From contig JAJYDF010000002.1 in assembly GCA_021777765.1 (NCBI GenBank), positions 62,001-126,000 of the forward strand: a DNA stretch of 64,000 nt, written 5' to 3'. Below the pieces are notes generated by a model, which was given only the letters and a program-made list of their open reading frames with translations, did no database searches and had not been told where the DNA came from. A program made the position numbers and the translations under genes. This document shows positions 49,672 to 58,803 of this stretch, piece after piece. Position 1 is the first letter of the stretch. Each line of letters starts with the position of its first letter. The DNA is from Pseudomonadota bacterium. GTDB lineage: Bacteria > Pseudomonadota > Gammaproteobacteria > DASZBR01.

Positions 49672-50232
49672 TTGACTAGTAGCTCATCCTTTTTTTATTC
49701 CACTTTGATACCAAAGCAGTTGCTCACAGAGAAAATGTTAAGCGAAATCTTAACAGATGATTATAAAGAATTTATCGCATATACAAGCAAAGGACTCAAC
49801 GAAACATTAGCAGAACGGATAGAAATATGCATAGAAGAGCACACTAAAACGTTAAAGCAATTTGGAACATTTGTAAAAAAAGAAGGCGAACAATTTGTTT
49901 GGTTTAATTACAACACAGAAGCAACAGAACATCATTCCTCAGAAGCCACACAAGAAGATTTAAGATTTAAAAATTATCTCATGGAGAGCATTGCCATTTG
50001 GAATGAAACTATTTTTAGCAAACAATATCATTCTCCATTGGTATTTTTTGAATCAACATTAACACTATTAAAAGACGTCGGCTTGAATTTAAATATTAAA
50101 TGGGAAAAAAATCGAGATATTATTGATGAAAAATATCAATTATTTAAAAAAAATGAAACATTCAATCAAAAACTATCAAATCCTCGTTTATCATGGATTT
50201 GCAGAGCTGCAATTGGCCCAAACATCAATTAA
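49672..50232 (+). CDS. Ankyrin-type gene, N-terminal frame (frameshifted)
   Basis: A 186-aa frame from a TTG start with a GAAAAGG site just upstream. It is hydrophilic and helical and ends in 'RLSWICRAAIGPNIN', which looks like out-of-frame sequence. The neighbouring frame already reads well across the overlap, so the two frames probably form one gene broken by a one-base expansion, with the run of eight As at 50146-50153 the likely site. Repaired, 49672-50860 would encode about 395 aa, carrying the ankyrin units in its second half. Start codon choice is uncertain; an ATG at 49735 is an alternative. Confidence 0.5.
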   Translation: MTSSSSFFYSTLIPKQLLTEKMLSEILTDDYKEFIAYTSKGLNETLAERIEICIEEHTKTLKQFGTFVKKEGEQFVWFNYNTEATEHHSSEATQEDLRFKNYLMESIAIWNETIFSKQYHSPLVFFESTLTLLKDVGLNLNIKWEKNRDIIDEKYQLFKKNETFNQKLSNPRLSWICRAAIGPNIN

Positions 50233-50860
50233 TTTATTAAAAGAAAATGGTGCAATGACCCATGAACAACTTAATAATATAGACATTCAATATGATTTAA
50301 CTGCATTACAAATGGCATGCATCACTGAACTGAGTGATTTATTTTATTATCTTATCACTATCGCAAAAGTAGATACATCCGTATGTAATCTTGAAAAACA
50401 CACGGAATTTTATTATGCAGTATTATTTTTGAAAGATTGCATAAAAACACCTTTGCATGTTGCCATTGAACATTATATTTTAGCGTTATACCAACTAGAG
50501 CATACCAAAAAAGAATCAAACTATTGGAGTGACCAAGCAAAAAAAGCCAAACATTTAGTGAAGATATTACTGGATTATGCGAAAAATACTCATTCACAAT
50601 CTTGCATTTTTAGTAAAGATGAGCAAGGACATACACCATTGATGAAAGCAATTTTATCGGGTGGTGATTGTGGAAGAGAAATTCAAAAAATATTTATTGC
50701 AAACGGTATTACAGAATCAGAAATCGACATTACTGCTTTTAGCAGTGAATTAGATAATCAATTTATTCAAACGACGACAGCTGTTTATAATGAACACTGG
50801 AATCCTATTGAGCAAGCGCTACAAATATTAAATGCAACTTTTTCACCAACAAGACATTAA
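50123..50860 (+). CDS. Ankyrin-repeat protein, C-terminal frame (frameshifted)
   Basis: A 245-aa frame with ankyrin-like units: 'DLTALQMACITELSDLFYYL' (about 52-71), 'IKTPLHVAIEHYILALYQL' (about 112-130) and 'GHTPLMKAILSGGDCGREI' (about 173-191). The nominal TTG start has no ribosome binding site and lies inside the upstream frame, which supports a frameshift within one gene rather than a separate start. It ends two bases before the converging HlyD-type adaptor gene. Binding partner unknown. Confidence 0.6.
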   Translation: MMKNINYLKKMKHSIKNYQILVYHGFAELQLAQTSINLLKENGAMTHEQLNNIDIQYDLTALQMACITELSDLFYYLITIAKVDTSVCNLEKHTEFYYAVLFLKDCIKTPLHVAIEHYILALYQLEHTKKESNYWSDQAKKAKHLVKILLDYAKNTHSQSCIFSKDEQGHTPLMKAILSGGDCGREIQKIFIANGITESEIDITAFSSELDNQFIQTTTAVYNEHWNPIEQALQILNATFSPTRH

Positions 50861-52177
50861 TTATCTTTCTGTCAACGCTACTTCATGCGCTTTTATAATA
50901 GGTTTTAATAAATATTGTAAAACAGTTTTATGACCGGTCAGAATATCAACAGTTGCTTGCATACCAGGTATAATCATCAATGGTTTATTATCTGGTCCTA
51001 AATGATTTTTTGCTGTTCGTACACGTACTATATAAAAAGTTTCACCTTTTTCATTTGTTGTAGTATCTGCGCTGATATTTTCTAAATTACCAGGCAAGCC
51101 ACCATATATTGCAAAATCATAAGCGGTAATTTTTACTGTGGCCGCTTCACCCGGATGTAGAAATCCAACATCTTGTGGCCGTACTTTTGCTTCAATTAAT
51201 AATGTATCGTCCAGTGGCACAATGGTCATAACTGTTTGACCTGGTTGCAATACACCACCGATAGTATGAATATTAATTTGTGCAACAACACCGCGAACTG
51301 GTGAACGAACTGCTGCACGATTAACGCGATCGGCTAAACCAATATTTGCTTCTGAAATTGACGCTAAATTTGCATTAGCATCATTTAATTGTGTTAATGC
51401 ATCTGATTTAAATGCATCATTTTCTTGCTGAATATTTGCATTGGCTTCTGCAATAGCTGCTTGTAAGCGAGGAATACTTAAGGTATCAGCATCTAATTCA
51501 CCTTTAGTATCATTTTGTTGACGTTGCAAACGTAATACATCAATAGGTGAAGCAGCACCTGTTTGCACTAAAGGTTGTGTCATGGTTAATTCTTTAGTGA
51601 TCAAATCATAACTTGTTTTTAATTGATCAATTTTCGATTGCATCTCTAATAAATCTTGTTGTTTTTGAGTAGCAACATCTCGTAATGCATTAATTTTAGA
51701 CTGTAGTTGACTTTGTCTTGAATTATAAAGTGCTAATTCATTTTGCGCGAAAGCCTGGCCACCCGCTTTAATTAATTTATCTGAGGGTTTATATGGCACA
51801 CCATTTATTTCAGCATTAAGTCTTTCTACTTTTGCTTGCAATGCTAAAGATTTTTGTTGACTCTCACCGTACGAAGATTGGAAACGTGTGGCATCAATAT
51901 GCATTAAAATTTGTCCTTTATCGACCACATCACCTTCATGCACTAATAAATCTCGTAAAATGCCACCATCTAAACTTTGAATATTTTGTGTTTGACTACT
52001 GGGAATGACTTGTCCTGTTGCAACTGTAACATCATCTAAAACGGCAAAATTTGACCAAATTAAGGCAATAATAATAAATACTAATACCAACCACATAATA
52101 ATACGCGCGGAAATAGCTGGATCAGATAATTCCAGTGATGAATTTTCATTTAAAAAATCTAAATCATTTTTAGGCAT
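50861..52177 (-). CDS. HlyD-family periplasmic adaptor of a type I secretion system
   Basis: Membrane fusion protein linking the ABC exporter to the TolC-like channel. A 438-aa protein: short cytoplasmic N-terminus, one transmembrane helix at about residues 26-46 ('IMWLVLVFIIIALIWSNF'), 'GQVIPSSQTQNIQSLDGGILRDLLVHEGDVV' as the first lipoyl half, a long alpha-hairpin (about 115-290), the second lipoyl half ('RSPVRGVVAQINIHT') and a beta-barrel domain ending 'TVDILTGHKTVLQYLLKPI', the hallmark of HlyD/LapC-type T1SS adaptors. It lies downstream of the ABC gene on the same strand, 157 bases away with a REP fragment between them. Confidence 0.93.
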   Translation of the reverse strand: MPKNDLDFLNENSSLELSDPAISARIIMWLVLVFIIIALIWSNFAVLDDVTVATGQVIPSSQTQNIQSLDGGILRDLLVHEGDVVDKGQILMHIDATRFQSSYGESQQKSLALQAKVERLNAEINGVPYKPSDKLIKAGGQAFAQNELALYNSRQSQLQSKINALRDVATQKQQDLLEMQSKIDQLKTSYDLITKELTMTQPLVQTGAASPIDVLRLQRQQNDTKGELDADTLSIPRLQAAIAEANANIQQENDAFKSDALTQLNDANANLASISEANIGLADRVNRAAVRSPVRGVVAQINIHTIGGVLQPGQTVMTIVPLDDTLLIEAKVRPQDVGFLHPGEAATVKITAYDFAIYGGLPGNLENISADTTTNEKGETFYIVRVRTAKNHLGPDNKPLMIIPGMQATVDILTGHKTVLQYLLKPIIKAHEVALTER

Positions 52178-52260
52178 AAATTAAACTCTTAATTCTTTTC
52201 ATTCCCATTCGTATAAAAAATCAATTGCTCATAGCTATAAAGCAGGAATTTATTATCAGT

Positions 52261-52287
52261 ACCTTCTCCCACAAGTGTGAGAAGGGA
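52261..52287. repeat. REP-like half unit between exporter and adaptor genes
   Basis: ACCTTCTCCCACAAGTGTGAGAAGG at 52261-52285 is the CTCCC-hairpin half of the family seen elsewhere, with a damaged stem (CCACAAGTGTG) and without the GCCGAAGGC half. It sits inside the T1SS operon. Confidence 0.75.
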
Positions 52288-52334
52288 AAAAATGCATTAA
52301 ATAATTTTTGTGGTGTACAAAAAAAATGGATTAT

Positions 52335-54539
52335 TCAAACTCTAATTTTTCCTTCTGATAATGATTTAATGATGGTTTCTTTTTCGCCATCAGCGATTAA
52401 ATGACCATTATCCATAATAATTAAACGATTCACTAAGGAAAGCATTGATCCTTTATGCGTCACTAAAATTAAAGTCTTTTTTGCTAAATGCGGCATGATA
52501 TGGCTTTTAAAATGATTTTCTGTTTTATCATCCATTGCACTACTAGGTTCGTCTAATAAAACAATCGGGGGATCTAATAAAATGGCCCGTGCTATTGCAA
52601 TAGCTTGCCTCTGACCACCTGAAAGCATTTCACCTCGTTCACCCACTTGGCGCTCATATCCTTCTGGATGTGATTTAACAAAATCATCTACACCAGCAAT
52701 TTGTGCAGCTCGTAAAATAGCATCATCACTAATGTAAGGCGCACCTAAAGTAATGTTGTATTTAATACTGCCATAAAATAATAAAGCGTCTTGTCCCACA
52801 TAACCGATTTGATGTCGTAATTCAGAAGGATCGATTTGATTTAGTGCGGTACCATCTAATAAAATGCCGCCTTTTATTGGTTGATAAAGTCCAAGAATTA
52901 ATCGTTGAATAGTTGATTTTCCTGATCCAATTCGCCCAATAATTGCAACTTTTTCTCCCGCTGCAATTTTAAAAGAAACATCGGTTAATGCTGCTACGGT
53001 TTGTTGCGGATAATTAAAACTCACAGATTGAAATTCAACGCCACCTTGTAATGCCGGTCTATGTAAAGGTGAAGTTCCTAAAGCACGTTCCGGTGGTAAT
53101 TTCATAATTTTATCTAATGCTTGTAGTGCTTCAATTGATTCTTGATAACGAATAATTAATGAAGATAATGCAGTTAAAGGTGCTAAAGCACGTCCCGTTA
53201 AAATGGTGCAAGCAATTAAAGTACCCATTGTAATTTCACCTGCAACAATTTTATAAACACCCAATATTACCACTGCAATATTGGCAAATTGTTGAATGAA
53301 TAATGAAAGATTAACCCCCAAACTAGAAAGAAATCTTATTTTCACGCCGAGCTTCGCTGCTAAACTAATGACACGTTCCCATTTATATTGCATATGTCCT
53401 TCAGCATTTGAAGTTTTAATCGTTTCAACACCAACTAACGATTCAACTAATGCAGCGTGTTTTTCTGCAGCGTGTCGATGTGTTTGTTGAATTAAATTAT
53501 TCAGTGGTTTTTGTACAAATATGCTAACTAACAAAACGATCGGAATAGAAATTGCAGGAATAATAACTAAGGTGCCACCAATAATTGCGGTAACTATTAA
53601 AAATAATAAAACAAAAGGTAAATCAATGACGACGGTAATGGTTGCCGAAGTAATAAAATCACGAAAAGATTCAAATGCATGCACCATATTGGCCATTACA
53701 CCAACAGACATTGGTCTTGCTGACATAGGCATGCCTAATAATTGCTCATAGATGACTGATGACAAACGCACATCAATATTTTTACTGGCGACATCAATAA
53801 AATAACCACGAATAATTCGCATTAAAAAATCGAAGCCAAAAATAATAAACATACCAATTGAGAGTACCCACAAGGTGACTTCAGCTTGATTAGGTACTAC
53901 ACGATCATAAATATTTCTTATAAATAAAGGTGATGCCAGTGCGAAAAGATTAATCATAAAAGAGGCAACTAATACTTCTCTATATACTGGCCATGATTTG
54001 GTAATTACATCCCAAAACCAATGTTTTTCTACGGATTGTGTCGTTGCTGCCGCACTACGTTCGTTAAATTGATAAATAGGTTGGGCAAAAATAGCGTAAT
54101 TGGTATAACTGTCATTAAGTTCATTTAATGGGATATCTTTAACACCTGTTGAAACATCGGTACTTGCTTCAGGTTCAATGATCTGTGCCACGCCATTGTC
54201 TTGAATTTTAACCAGCAAACAGGCTTGTTGATTTTTTAATAATAAAATGGCTGGCAGCATGACATTGGTCATTACTGATAAGGGTTTTTTCACTATTTTT
54301 GCAGCAAAACCTGCACGTCCTGCTGCTCTAATAAACAATTCGGGAGTTAAACGGTTATCCACTAAAGGCAATCCCGCTGTTAAAACGGTTGCTGAAAAGG
54401 GACGGTTTTGCATTTTTGTTAATGCAATGAGACAACTCAATAAGGGATCATCTTGTGCAGTAGTGTAACGTTGAGAAATGGGCCAACGATTTTCTTCGAT
54501 AGGCTGTTCGTGGTTTTGTATGTCCGTATGATCTTGCAT
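52335..54539 (-). CDS. Type I secretion ABC exporter (LapB/LssB/HlyB-like)
   Basis: A 734-aa inner membrane exporter with fused ATPase. An N-terminal C39-peptidase-like domain ('DDPLLSCLIALTKMQNRPFS') lacks the usual catalytic Cys-His arrangement and is probably a substrate-docking domain, as in RTX exporters. The six-helix transmembrane domain spans about 160-450. The nucleotide-binding domain has Walker A GRIGSGKS ending at K541-S542, the ABC signature LSGGQRQ and Walker B 'PIVLLDEPSSAMDD'. The frame can be read from 54623, but its first 28 codons run through a REP-like unit, so the ATG at 54539 is preferred. No RTX substrate gene is visible in the window. Confidence 0.93.
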   Translation of the reverse strand: MQDHTDIQNHEQPIEENRWPISQRYTTAQDDPLLSCLIALTKMQNRPFSATVLTAGLPLVDNRLTPELFIRAAGRAGFAAKIVKKPLSVMTNVMLPAILLLKNQQACLLVKIQDNGVAQIIEPEASTDVSTGVKDIPLNELNDSYTNYAIFAQPIYQFNERSAAATTQSVEKHWFWDVITKSWPVYREVLVASFMINLFALASPLFIRNIYDRVVPNQAEVTLWVLSIGMFIIFGFDFLMRIIRGYFIDVASKNIDVRLSSVIYEQLLGMPMSARPMSVGVMANMVHAFESFRDFITSATITVVIDLPFVLLFLIVTAIIGGTLVIIPAISIPIVLLVSIFVQKPLNNLIQQTHRHAAEKHAALVESLVGVETIKTSNAEGHMQYKWERVISLAAKLGVKIRFLSSLGVNLSLFIQQFANIAVVILGVYKIVAGEITMGTLIACTILTGRALAPLTALSSLIIRYQESIEALQALDKIMKLPPERALGTSPLHRPALQGGVEFQSVSFNYPQQTVAALTDVSFKIAAGEKVAIIGRIGSGKSTIQRLILGLYQPIKGGILLDGTALNQIDPSELRHQIGYVGQDALLFYGSIKYNITLGAPYISDDAILRAAQIAGVDDFVKSHPEGYERQVGERGEMLSGGQRQAIAIARAILLDPPIVLLDEPSSAMDDKTENHFKSHIMPHLAKKTLILVTHKGSMLSLVNRLIIMDNGHLIADGEKETIIKSLSEGKIRV

Positions 54540-54560
54540 CCGATATCCATTCTTGATTAT

Positions 54561-54606
54561 TTCCTTCTCCCGCTTGCAGTAGAAGGTGCCCAAGGCGGAT
54601 GAGGGT
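54561..54606. repeat. REP-like unit upstream of the ABC exporter gene
   Basis: TTCCTTCTCCCGCTTGCAGT at 54561-54580, AGAAGG and then GCCCAAGGCGGATGAGGGT up to 54606. Same modules as the other units, but the first stem is disrupted (CGCTTGCAG) and the second has GCCCAAGGC. It lies just before the exporter's start codon, within its presumed leader. Confidence 0.85.
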
Positions 54607-54712
54607 AAATCAAAACTTGGCAAAGATTTTAGTCCTTACCAAGTTGTTAATATTCAAAAAACGCGCTTATTTATTCCGAAACTACAGAGTAATACTAAAA
54701 AGACTCTATATC

Positions 54713-54952
54713 TTACGCTGCGGTAGCCGCCGACTTATCAGCCGCCCCACCTTTCTTATATCGATTCAAGAATTTCTGTACTCGACCACCGGTATCAACA
54801 ATCTTCTGTTTACCCGTATAAAAAGGATGACAATTTGAACAAACTTCAAGATTCAATTGTTTCTTGTTCAACGTGCTCATCATTGGAAAAGTATTACCAC
54901 AACTACAGGTCACTGTAACTTCATGATATTCTGGATGTATACCCTTTTTCAT
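54713..54952 (-). CDS. rpmE: 50S ribosomal protein L31
   Basis: A 79-aa ribosomal protein of the zinc-binding L31 type: opening [19 protein letters not shown] with C16 and C18, then C38 and C41 in [14 protein letters not shown], followed by '[14 protein letters not shown]'. All four cysteines of the C+ form are kept. A short alanine-rich tail extends the C-terminus. It is a single gene, opposite in direction to the ATPase gene that follows. Confidence 0.97.
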   Translation of the reverse strand: MKKGIHPEYHEVTVTCSCGNTFPMMSTLNKKQLNLEVCSNCHPFYTGKQKIVDTGGRVQKFLNRYKKGGAADKSAATAA

Positions 54953-55292
54953 TTTATTTACCCTCTATTAATTCATTAAAAACAACGTTTTATTATTATT
55001 GTTATCTGCTAGAACAATCATTTTAGTCGACAAATGCGGGTTACGCAAGCCAAGTAAGCGATTGTAAGTTAATTTGGAGTATCTGTTTGCATCCTCGGTA
55101 CTACAACGTTTTGCATTATCAACTTTGAGAAAATCAACTGTTTGATAATTAAATTTAAAAATTTTCCCTACACGAAATGACGGTCTTGAAAGTTGTACTA
55201 TATGCAGATACGCCTAATTAATAACGATGTTCACTTAAAATGAACATTACAAATATATAAAGCTCATTGACAATGAATATTAAGATTATATA
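54953..55292. other. Region between rpmE and the AAA_14 ATPase gene
   Basis: 340 bases between divergent genes. No gene is seen. The right end holds a set of palindromes in front of the ATPase gene, listed separately. Confidence 0.5.
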
Positions 55293-55311
55293 ATGTTCAT
55301 TATGAATGAAC
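55227..55311. promoter_or_regulatory. Two ATGTTCA palindromes at the AAA_14 ATPase gene start
   Basis: Box 1, 55227-55247: ATGTTCA, seven bases, TGAACAT, a perfect 7-bp inverted repeat. Box 2, 55295-55311: GTTCAT-TATGA-ATGAAC, a perfect 6-bp repeat overlapping the start codon (ATG at 55293). A CATTG-A-CAATG palindrome lies between them at about 55265-55275. Two related half-sites around a promoter and start look like operators for a dimeric repressor, possibly autoregulation. Confidence 0.55.
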
Positions 55312-56609
55312 GAAATTTACTTCCACGAGCTCTTTTGAAAGAAATTGTCCTAGAACAAATTGAGGACATGAAGAAATTGCCGCGTGGCACCCCCCGCGAC
55401 AAATTAATAACGCTTGTCGACTTAGCTAAATCCCCTCAAATCATTATCATTCAAGGCGTGCGTCGCTGTGGTAAATCAACATTGATGGCACAATTGATAG
55501 ATTCCTTAGCCCCGCAAAAGATGCATTACTTGAATTTCGAAGATGAACGTCTCATCGCTTTCGATGTATCCATGTTTAATACATTGCTAGAAATCTTTTA
55601 TGAGATAAATGGGCCCGAAGATTTTTTCATTTTTGACGAAATCCAAAACGTTGAAGGGTGGGAAAGATTTATTCGCCGTTTGCATAATAGTGGTAAAAAA
55701 ATATTTATTACTGGGTCAAATGCGAGTTTGTTAAGCCTGGAATTAGGAACGAAACTGACTGGAAGACATTTAAATTTAGAATTATTTCCTTTTTCATATG
55801 CTGAATTTTTGAGGTTGTCGGGATATGAATTACATCCTGACCAATTTTATTTAACAGAAAAACGCGGCGAATTACATAAGCATTTTAGTGAATACCTTTA
55901 CGAAGATGGTATTCCTCTTTATTTACAATTAAAACAACGTGATATTCTAAGCACCTTGTATGAAGATATTATCATTCGCGATGTTATTCAACGTTATCGC
56001 ATAGATAATACCAAATTATTTCGTGAATTAGCATTATACTTGTTAAGTAACAGCACATCCTCTATCACCTATAACAAACTGAAACAATATTTTCATCTTG
56101 GTAGTATTAATACCGTGATAAAATATTTAGGATATTTAGAAAATAGTTATTTCTTATTTATTGTTAATCCATTCTCACCTTCATTAAAAAAACAAATTAA
56201 TGCACCGAAAAAAATTTATAACATCTGCAATGCGTTCATAGATAAAATCGGTTTTCATCTTACAGATAACCACGGCGTGCTATTGGAAAATATGGTTTTT
56301 CTCCACTTACGAAGATATTATAAAAATATTTTTTATTATAAAACTCAAAATAATTTAGAAGTGGATTTTTTGGTGTACGATACTCTCAAGAATATTCAAT
56401 TAATCCAAGTGACGTGGTCTTTTCACGATGAAAAAGTAAGAGCGAGAGAAACTACTGCTTTGATAAAAGCTATGCAAGAAACCAAATCGACCCAAGCTTA
56501 TATTTTGACTGAAGCTGAAACTGAAACGATCAGAATTGATGATAAAACAATTCAAGTTTTACCAATTTATCAGTGGTTATTGCATGATATCTCAATAGAA
56601 AAGTCATAA
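55293..56609 (+). CDS. AAA_14/DUF4143 ATPase
   Basis: A 438-aa ATPase of the AAA_14 plus DUF4143 type, widespread in archaea and bacteria and of unknown function, probably mobile and often present in strain-specific copies. P-loop GVRRCGKS at residues 55-62, Walker B 'FFIFDEIQNV' near 108, sensor 'KIFITGSNASLLS' near 135, and the C-terminal nuclease-like domain 'LEVDFLVYDTLKNIQLIQVTW' near 352. The C-terminal E-x-D-(x)-Q/x-V pattern resembles PD-(D/E)xK-type nucleases, here NLEVDFLVYD. Palindromic sites flank its start. Confidence 0.88.
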   Translation: MFIMNERNLLPRALLKEIVLEQIEDMKKLPRGTPRDKLITLVDLAKSPQIIIIQGVRRCGKSTLMAQLIDSLAPQKMHYLNFEDERLIAFDVSMFNTLLEIFYEINGPEDFFIFDEIQNVEGWERFIRRLHNSGKKIFITGSNASLLSLELGTKLTGRHLNLELFPFSYAEFLRLSGYELHPDQFYLTEKRGELHKHFSEYLYEDGIPLYLQLKQRDILSTLYEDIIIRDVIQRYRIDNTKLFRELALYLLSNSTSSITYNKLKQYFHLGSINTVIKYLGYLENSYFLFIVNPFSPSLKKQINAPKKIYNICNAFIDKIGFHLTDNHGVLLENMVFLHLRRYYKNIFYYKTQNNLEVDFLVYDTLKNIQLIQVTWSFHDEKVRARETTALIKAMQETKSTQAYILTEAETETIRIDDKTIQVLPIYQWLLHDISIEKS

Positions 56610-56711
56610 AAGACTTTAAAAATCACATAATTCATCTGGATGATACATAAAGTTATATCATTTTAAATGCAAGCTTAAACCAGTGAAATTACATAAAAAT
56701 AGAGGTATAAC

Positions 56712-57236
56712 ATGGTTAAAATAATTATTTCGGGTGGCCAAACTGGTGTAGATCGTGCCGCGTTAGATTCTGCAATTAATCTCAATATTGCATATGGCGG
56801 TTGGTGTCCCAAAGGCCGTTTAGATGAAATGGGGGTTATGCCTGAAAAATATAATCAATTAAGAGAAGTATCAGGACACTTTTATAATGAAAAAGAAAAT
56901 TATGATGCTAGAACTAAATTAAATATTAGAGATTCAGACGGCACGCTAATAGTAGTTCCTCAGCGACCTTTACCTGCGCAAATTAAGGATGGAACATTAT
57001 TGACAATCGATCAAGTTAAAAAACAGAACAAGCCATTTTTAATTATTAGCTTAAGTGAATCACATACCAATAACTCTCATAAAATTACTGAATGGATTAG
57101 TTTAAATAATATTACGACTCTGAATATTGCTGGTCCGCGTGAATCAAATAGCCCCGGAATATATCAGTTGAGTTTCTTTCTTCTGAGTAAAATTCTCTAT
57201 GAATTAAAAGCTCATCAAATTAAACCAAAACTATAG
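56712..57236 (+). CDS. Putative molybdenum carrier / cpYpsA-like SLOG protein
   Basis: A 174-aa Rossmann-like protein of the SLOG superfamily, circularly permuted YpsA type (annotated as putative molybdenum carrier). The nucleotide-binding loop 'ISGGQTGVDRAALDSAI' is at residues 6-22, 'GGWCPKGRLDE' near 30-40, and 'RDSDGTLIVV' near 78. Family members are predicted to sense or process nucleotide-derived ligands; the molybdenum label rests on one structure and is doubtful as a cellular role. It stands alone, 102 bases after the AAA_14 gene, and has an AGAGG site before the ATG. Confidence 0.8.
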   Translation: MVKIIISGGQTGVDRAALDSAINLNIAYGGWCPKGRLDEMGVMPEKYNQLREVSGHFYNEKENYDARTKLNIRDSDGTLIVVPQRPLPAQIKDGTLLTIDQVKKQNKPFLIISLSESHTNNSHKITEWISLNNITTLNIAGPRESNSPGIYQLSFFLLSKILYELKAHQIKPKL

Positions 57237-57358
57237 AATTCTCAAACTTGAAAGAAAGCATTAATAATTTATTAATAATTTCTTTTGCTACGCATTAAAT
57301 AATCGAAGTCGAAAACTACTAACACACCAATAGCGAGTACCCATCTAGATATCTTGTT

Positions 57359-57718
57359 TCAACGCTTCAGACGAGCTGGTTCTAAATGCAAGTTATCAAC
57401 GGTAGCATGGCTTTGTTTGAGCTCATTTTTAATTGCATCAAAATTAATATGCAATTTATCACACAGTTCTTTTGTAAAATTGTGCCCAAAAATGATTTGA
57501 TGATAATCTGTATAATTAACTTTATATATTGCAGGCGTACGACCTGAAATATTTTGTGTGCCACGCACGATACTCTCTAATAACTTTCTGTCTTGTGCAT
57601 AAAATAAAAAATCAGGAGTTTCTTCATTTTTTCCTAATCTTACTTTTATATTACCACCCACTTTATCCACATCTAATTTGCCAACCAAGACATCTGTTTT
57701 TTCATATAGATTTCTCAT
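57359..57718 (-). CDS. Hypothetical protein
   Basis: A 119-aa soluble protein without recognisable motifs. It has a beta-rich N-terminal part ('LVGKLDVDKVGGNIKVRLGK') and a helical C-terminus with 'FTKELCDKLHINFDAIKNEL'. No signal peptide or membrane segment. Codon use resembles its neighbours and the frame is intact. It lies between the cpYpsA-like gene (convergent) and the LD-carboxypeptidase gene (same strand, 180 bases upstream), without clear operon partners. Confidence 0.5.
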   Translation of the reverse strand: MRNLYEKTDVLVGKLDVDKVGGNIKVRLGKNEETPDFLFYAQDRKLLESIVRGTQNISGRTPAIYKVNYTDYHQIIFGHNFTKELCDKLHINFDAIKNELKQSHATVDNLHLEPARLKR

Positions 57719-57900
57719 AACTAAAATCCTCAGAGATTTGTAAGATAAATGTATTATAGCAGATACACTGTATTGCGATTCTCGACTTAGTAAAAAAAAT
57801 ATGTAAGTTAAAGGTTAACTAAATGAAACCCAGAATGTAATTAAAAAACTCCAACCGGAAATATTAGAATTAATCTATATTGTGCTCATAACACATATGT

Positions 57901-58803
57901 CTATCTTTCACAAACTAATTTTGTTTCATTTCCCAGATAGAGTTTTGCTGACGTGCCTAAAGGAAGAGGGAAATTAATATAATCATGACCAATTCCTTTT
58001 ACACGCAACACAGGAATTTCACATTTTTCTGCGAAACGATTGATGACAGCATCCATGTTTGATGTTCCATCAGGATCATTTCCTTTAATAAAATCACCAA
58101 ATAAAATTGCAACAGCTCCATTAAAAATATTAGCCTGTTGTAGATGTTCTAACATGCGATCAACGCGATAACCACGCTCGCCGGTTTCTTCTAATAAAAC
58201 AATTTTGTTGTTAGCATCCATTTGCCACTTTGTGCCTAAGCTTGTCTGAATTAAACATAAATTACCTCCGGTTACAGATGCTGAAATGATTTGTTGTTTT
58301 TCAGCATATTTATTTAATGGCAGGATTTCATTAAATTCAACATGATCGACTTCACCAAATAATAAGGTTTTAATTGCTGCGATTGATTCAGTTGAAAATT
58401 TATCAAGCGCTGGCCCACCATGTATTGTTGGCCATTGCCATTGTTGCTGTAAAAAAAGCAATAAAGCGGTTATATCACTCATGCCAACAAATATTTTAGG
58501 CGTTTGTGGCGGATTAACTTTTAATAATTCTGGTATTAACCGCATTGAACCATAACCACCCCGTGCGCAGATCACTGCTTTTGTATGAGGATTTAACAAA
58601 GCATTTTTAAGATGATTAAAACGAATTTCATCCGTGTTAGCGCATAATAAATCTTTACCAAAAATATTTTCAGGTATAACACATTTTAATTGCCATGATT
58701 CAAATAATTCTTTAATTGCGGCTAATTGCTGATCACTACAGCGTGAAGCGGGCGCAATAATATCTATACTATCACCAGGTTTTAATGTCGGTAAATTTCT
58801 CAT
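57901..58803 (-). CDS. ldcA: LD-carboxypeptidase (muramoyltetrapeptide carboxypeptidase)
   Basis: Cytoplasmic serine peptidase (S66 family) that removes the terminal D-alanine from recycled murein tetrapeptides. A 300-aa protein: N-terminal 'LKPGDSIDIIAPASRC', nucleophile serine about residue 86 in CARGGYGSMRLI, and the Glu/His partners in 'IVLLEETGERGYRVDRML' and near 'VLRVKGIGHDYINFPLP'. The frame can be read from a TTG at 58818, but GGAAG just before it and normal family starts favour the ATG at 58803. Single gene. Confidence 0.9.
   Translation of the reverse strand: MRNLPTLKPGDSIDIIAPASRCSDQQLAAIKELFESWQLKCVIPENIFGKDLLCANTDEIRFNHLKNALLNPHTKAVICARGGYGSMRLIPELLKVNPPQTPKIFVGMSDITALLLFLQQQWQWPTIHGGPALDKFSTESIAAIKTLLFGEVDHVEFNEILPLNKYAEKQQIISASVTGGNLCLIQTSLGTKWQMDANNKIVLLEETGERGYRVDRMLEHLQQANIFNGAVAILFGDFIKGNDPDGTSNMDAVINRFAEKCEIPVLRVKGIGHDYINFPLPLGTSAKLYLGNETKLVCER

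Noticed and set aside
52261..54606. REP-like hairpins considered as simple intrinsic terminators
   Set aside because: The stems recur with the same sequence at several unrelated loci, in both orientations and sometimes just before start codons, so they fit a repeat family better than individual terminators, although some may also terminate.
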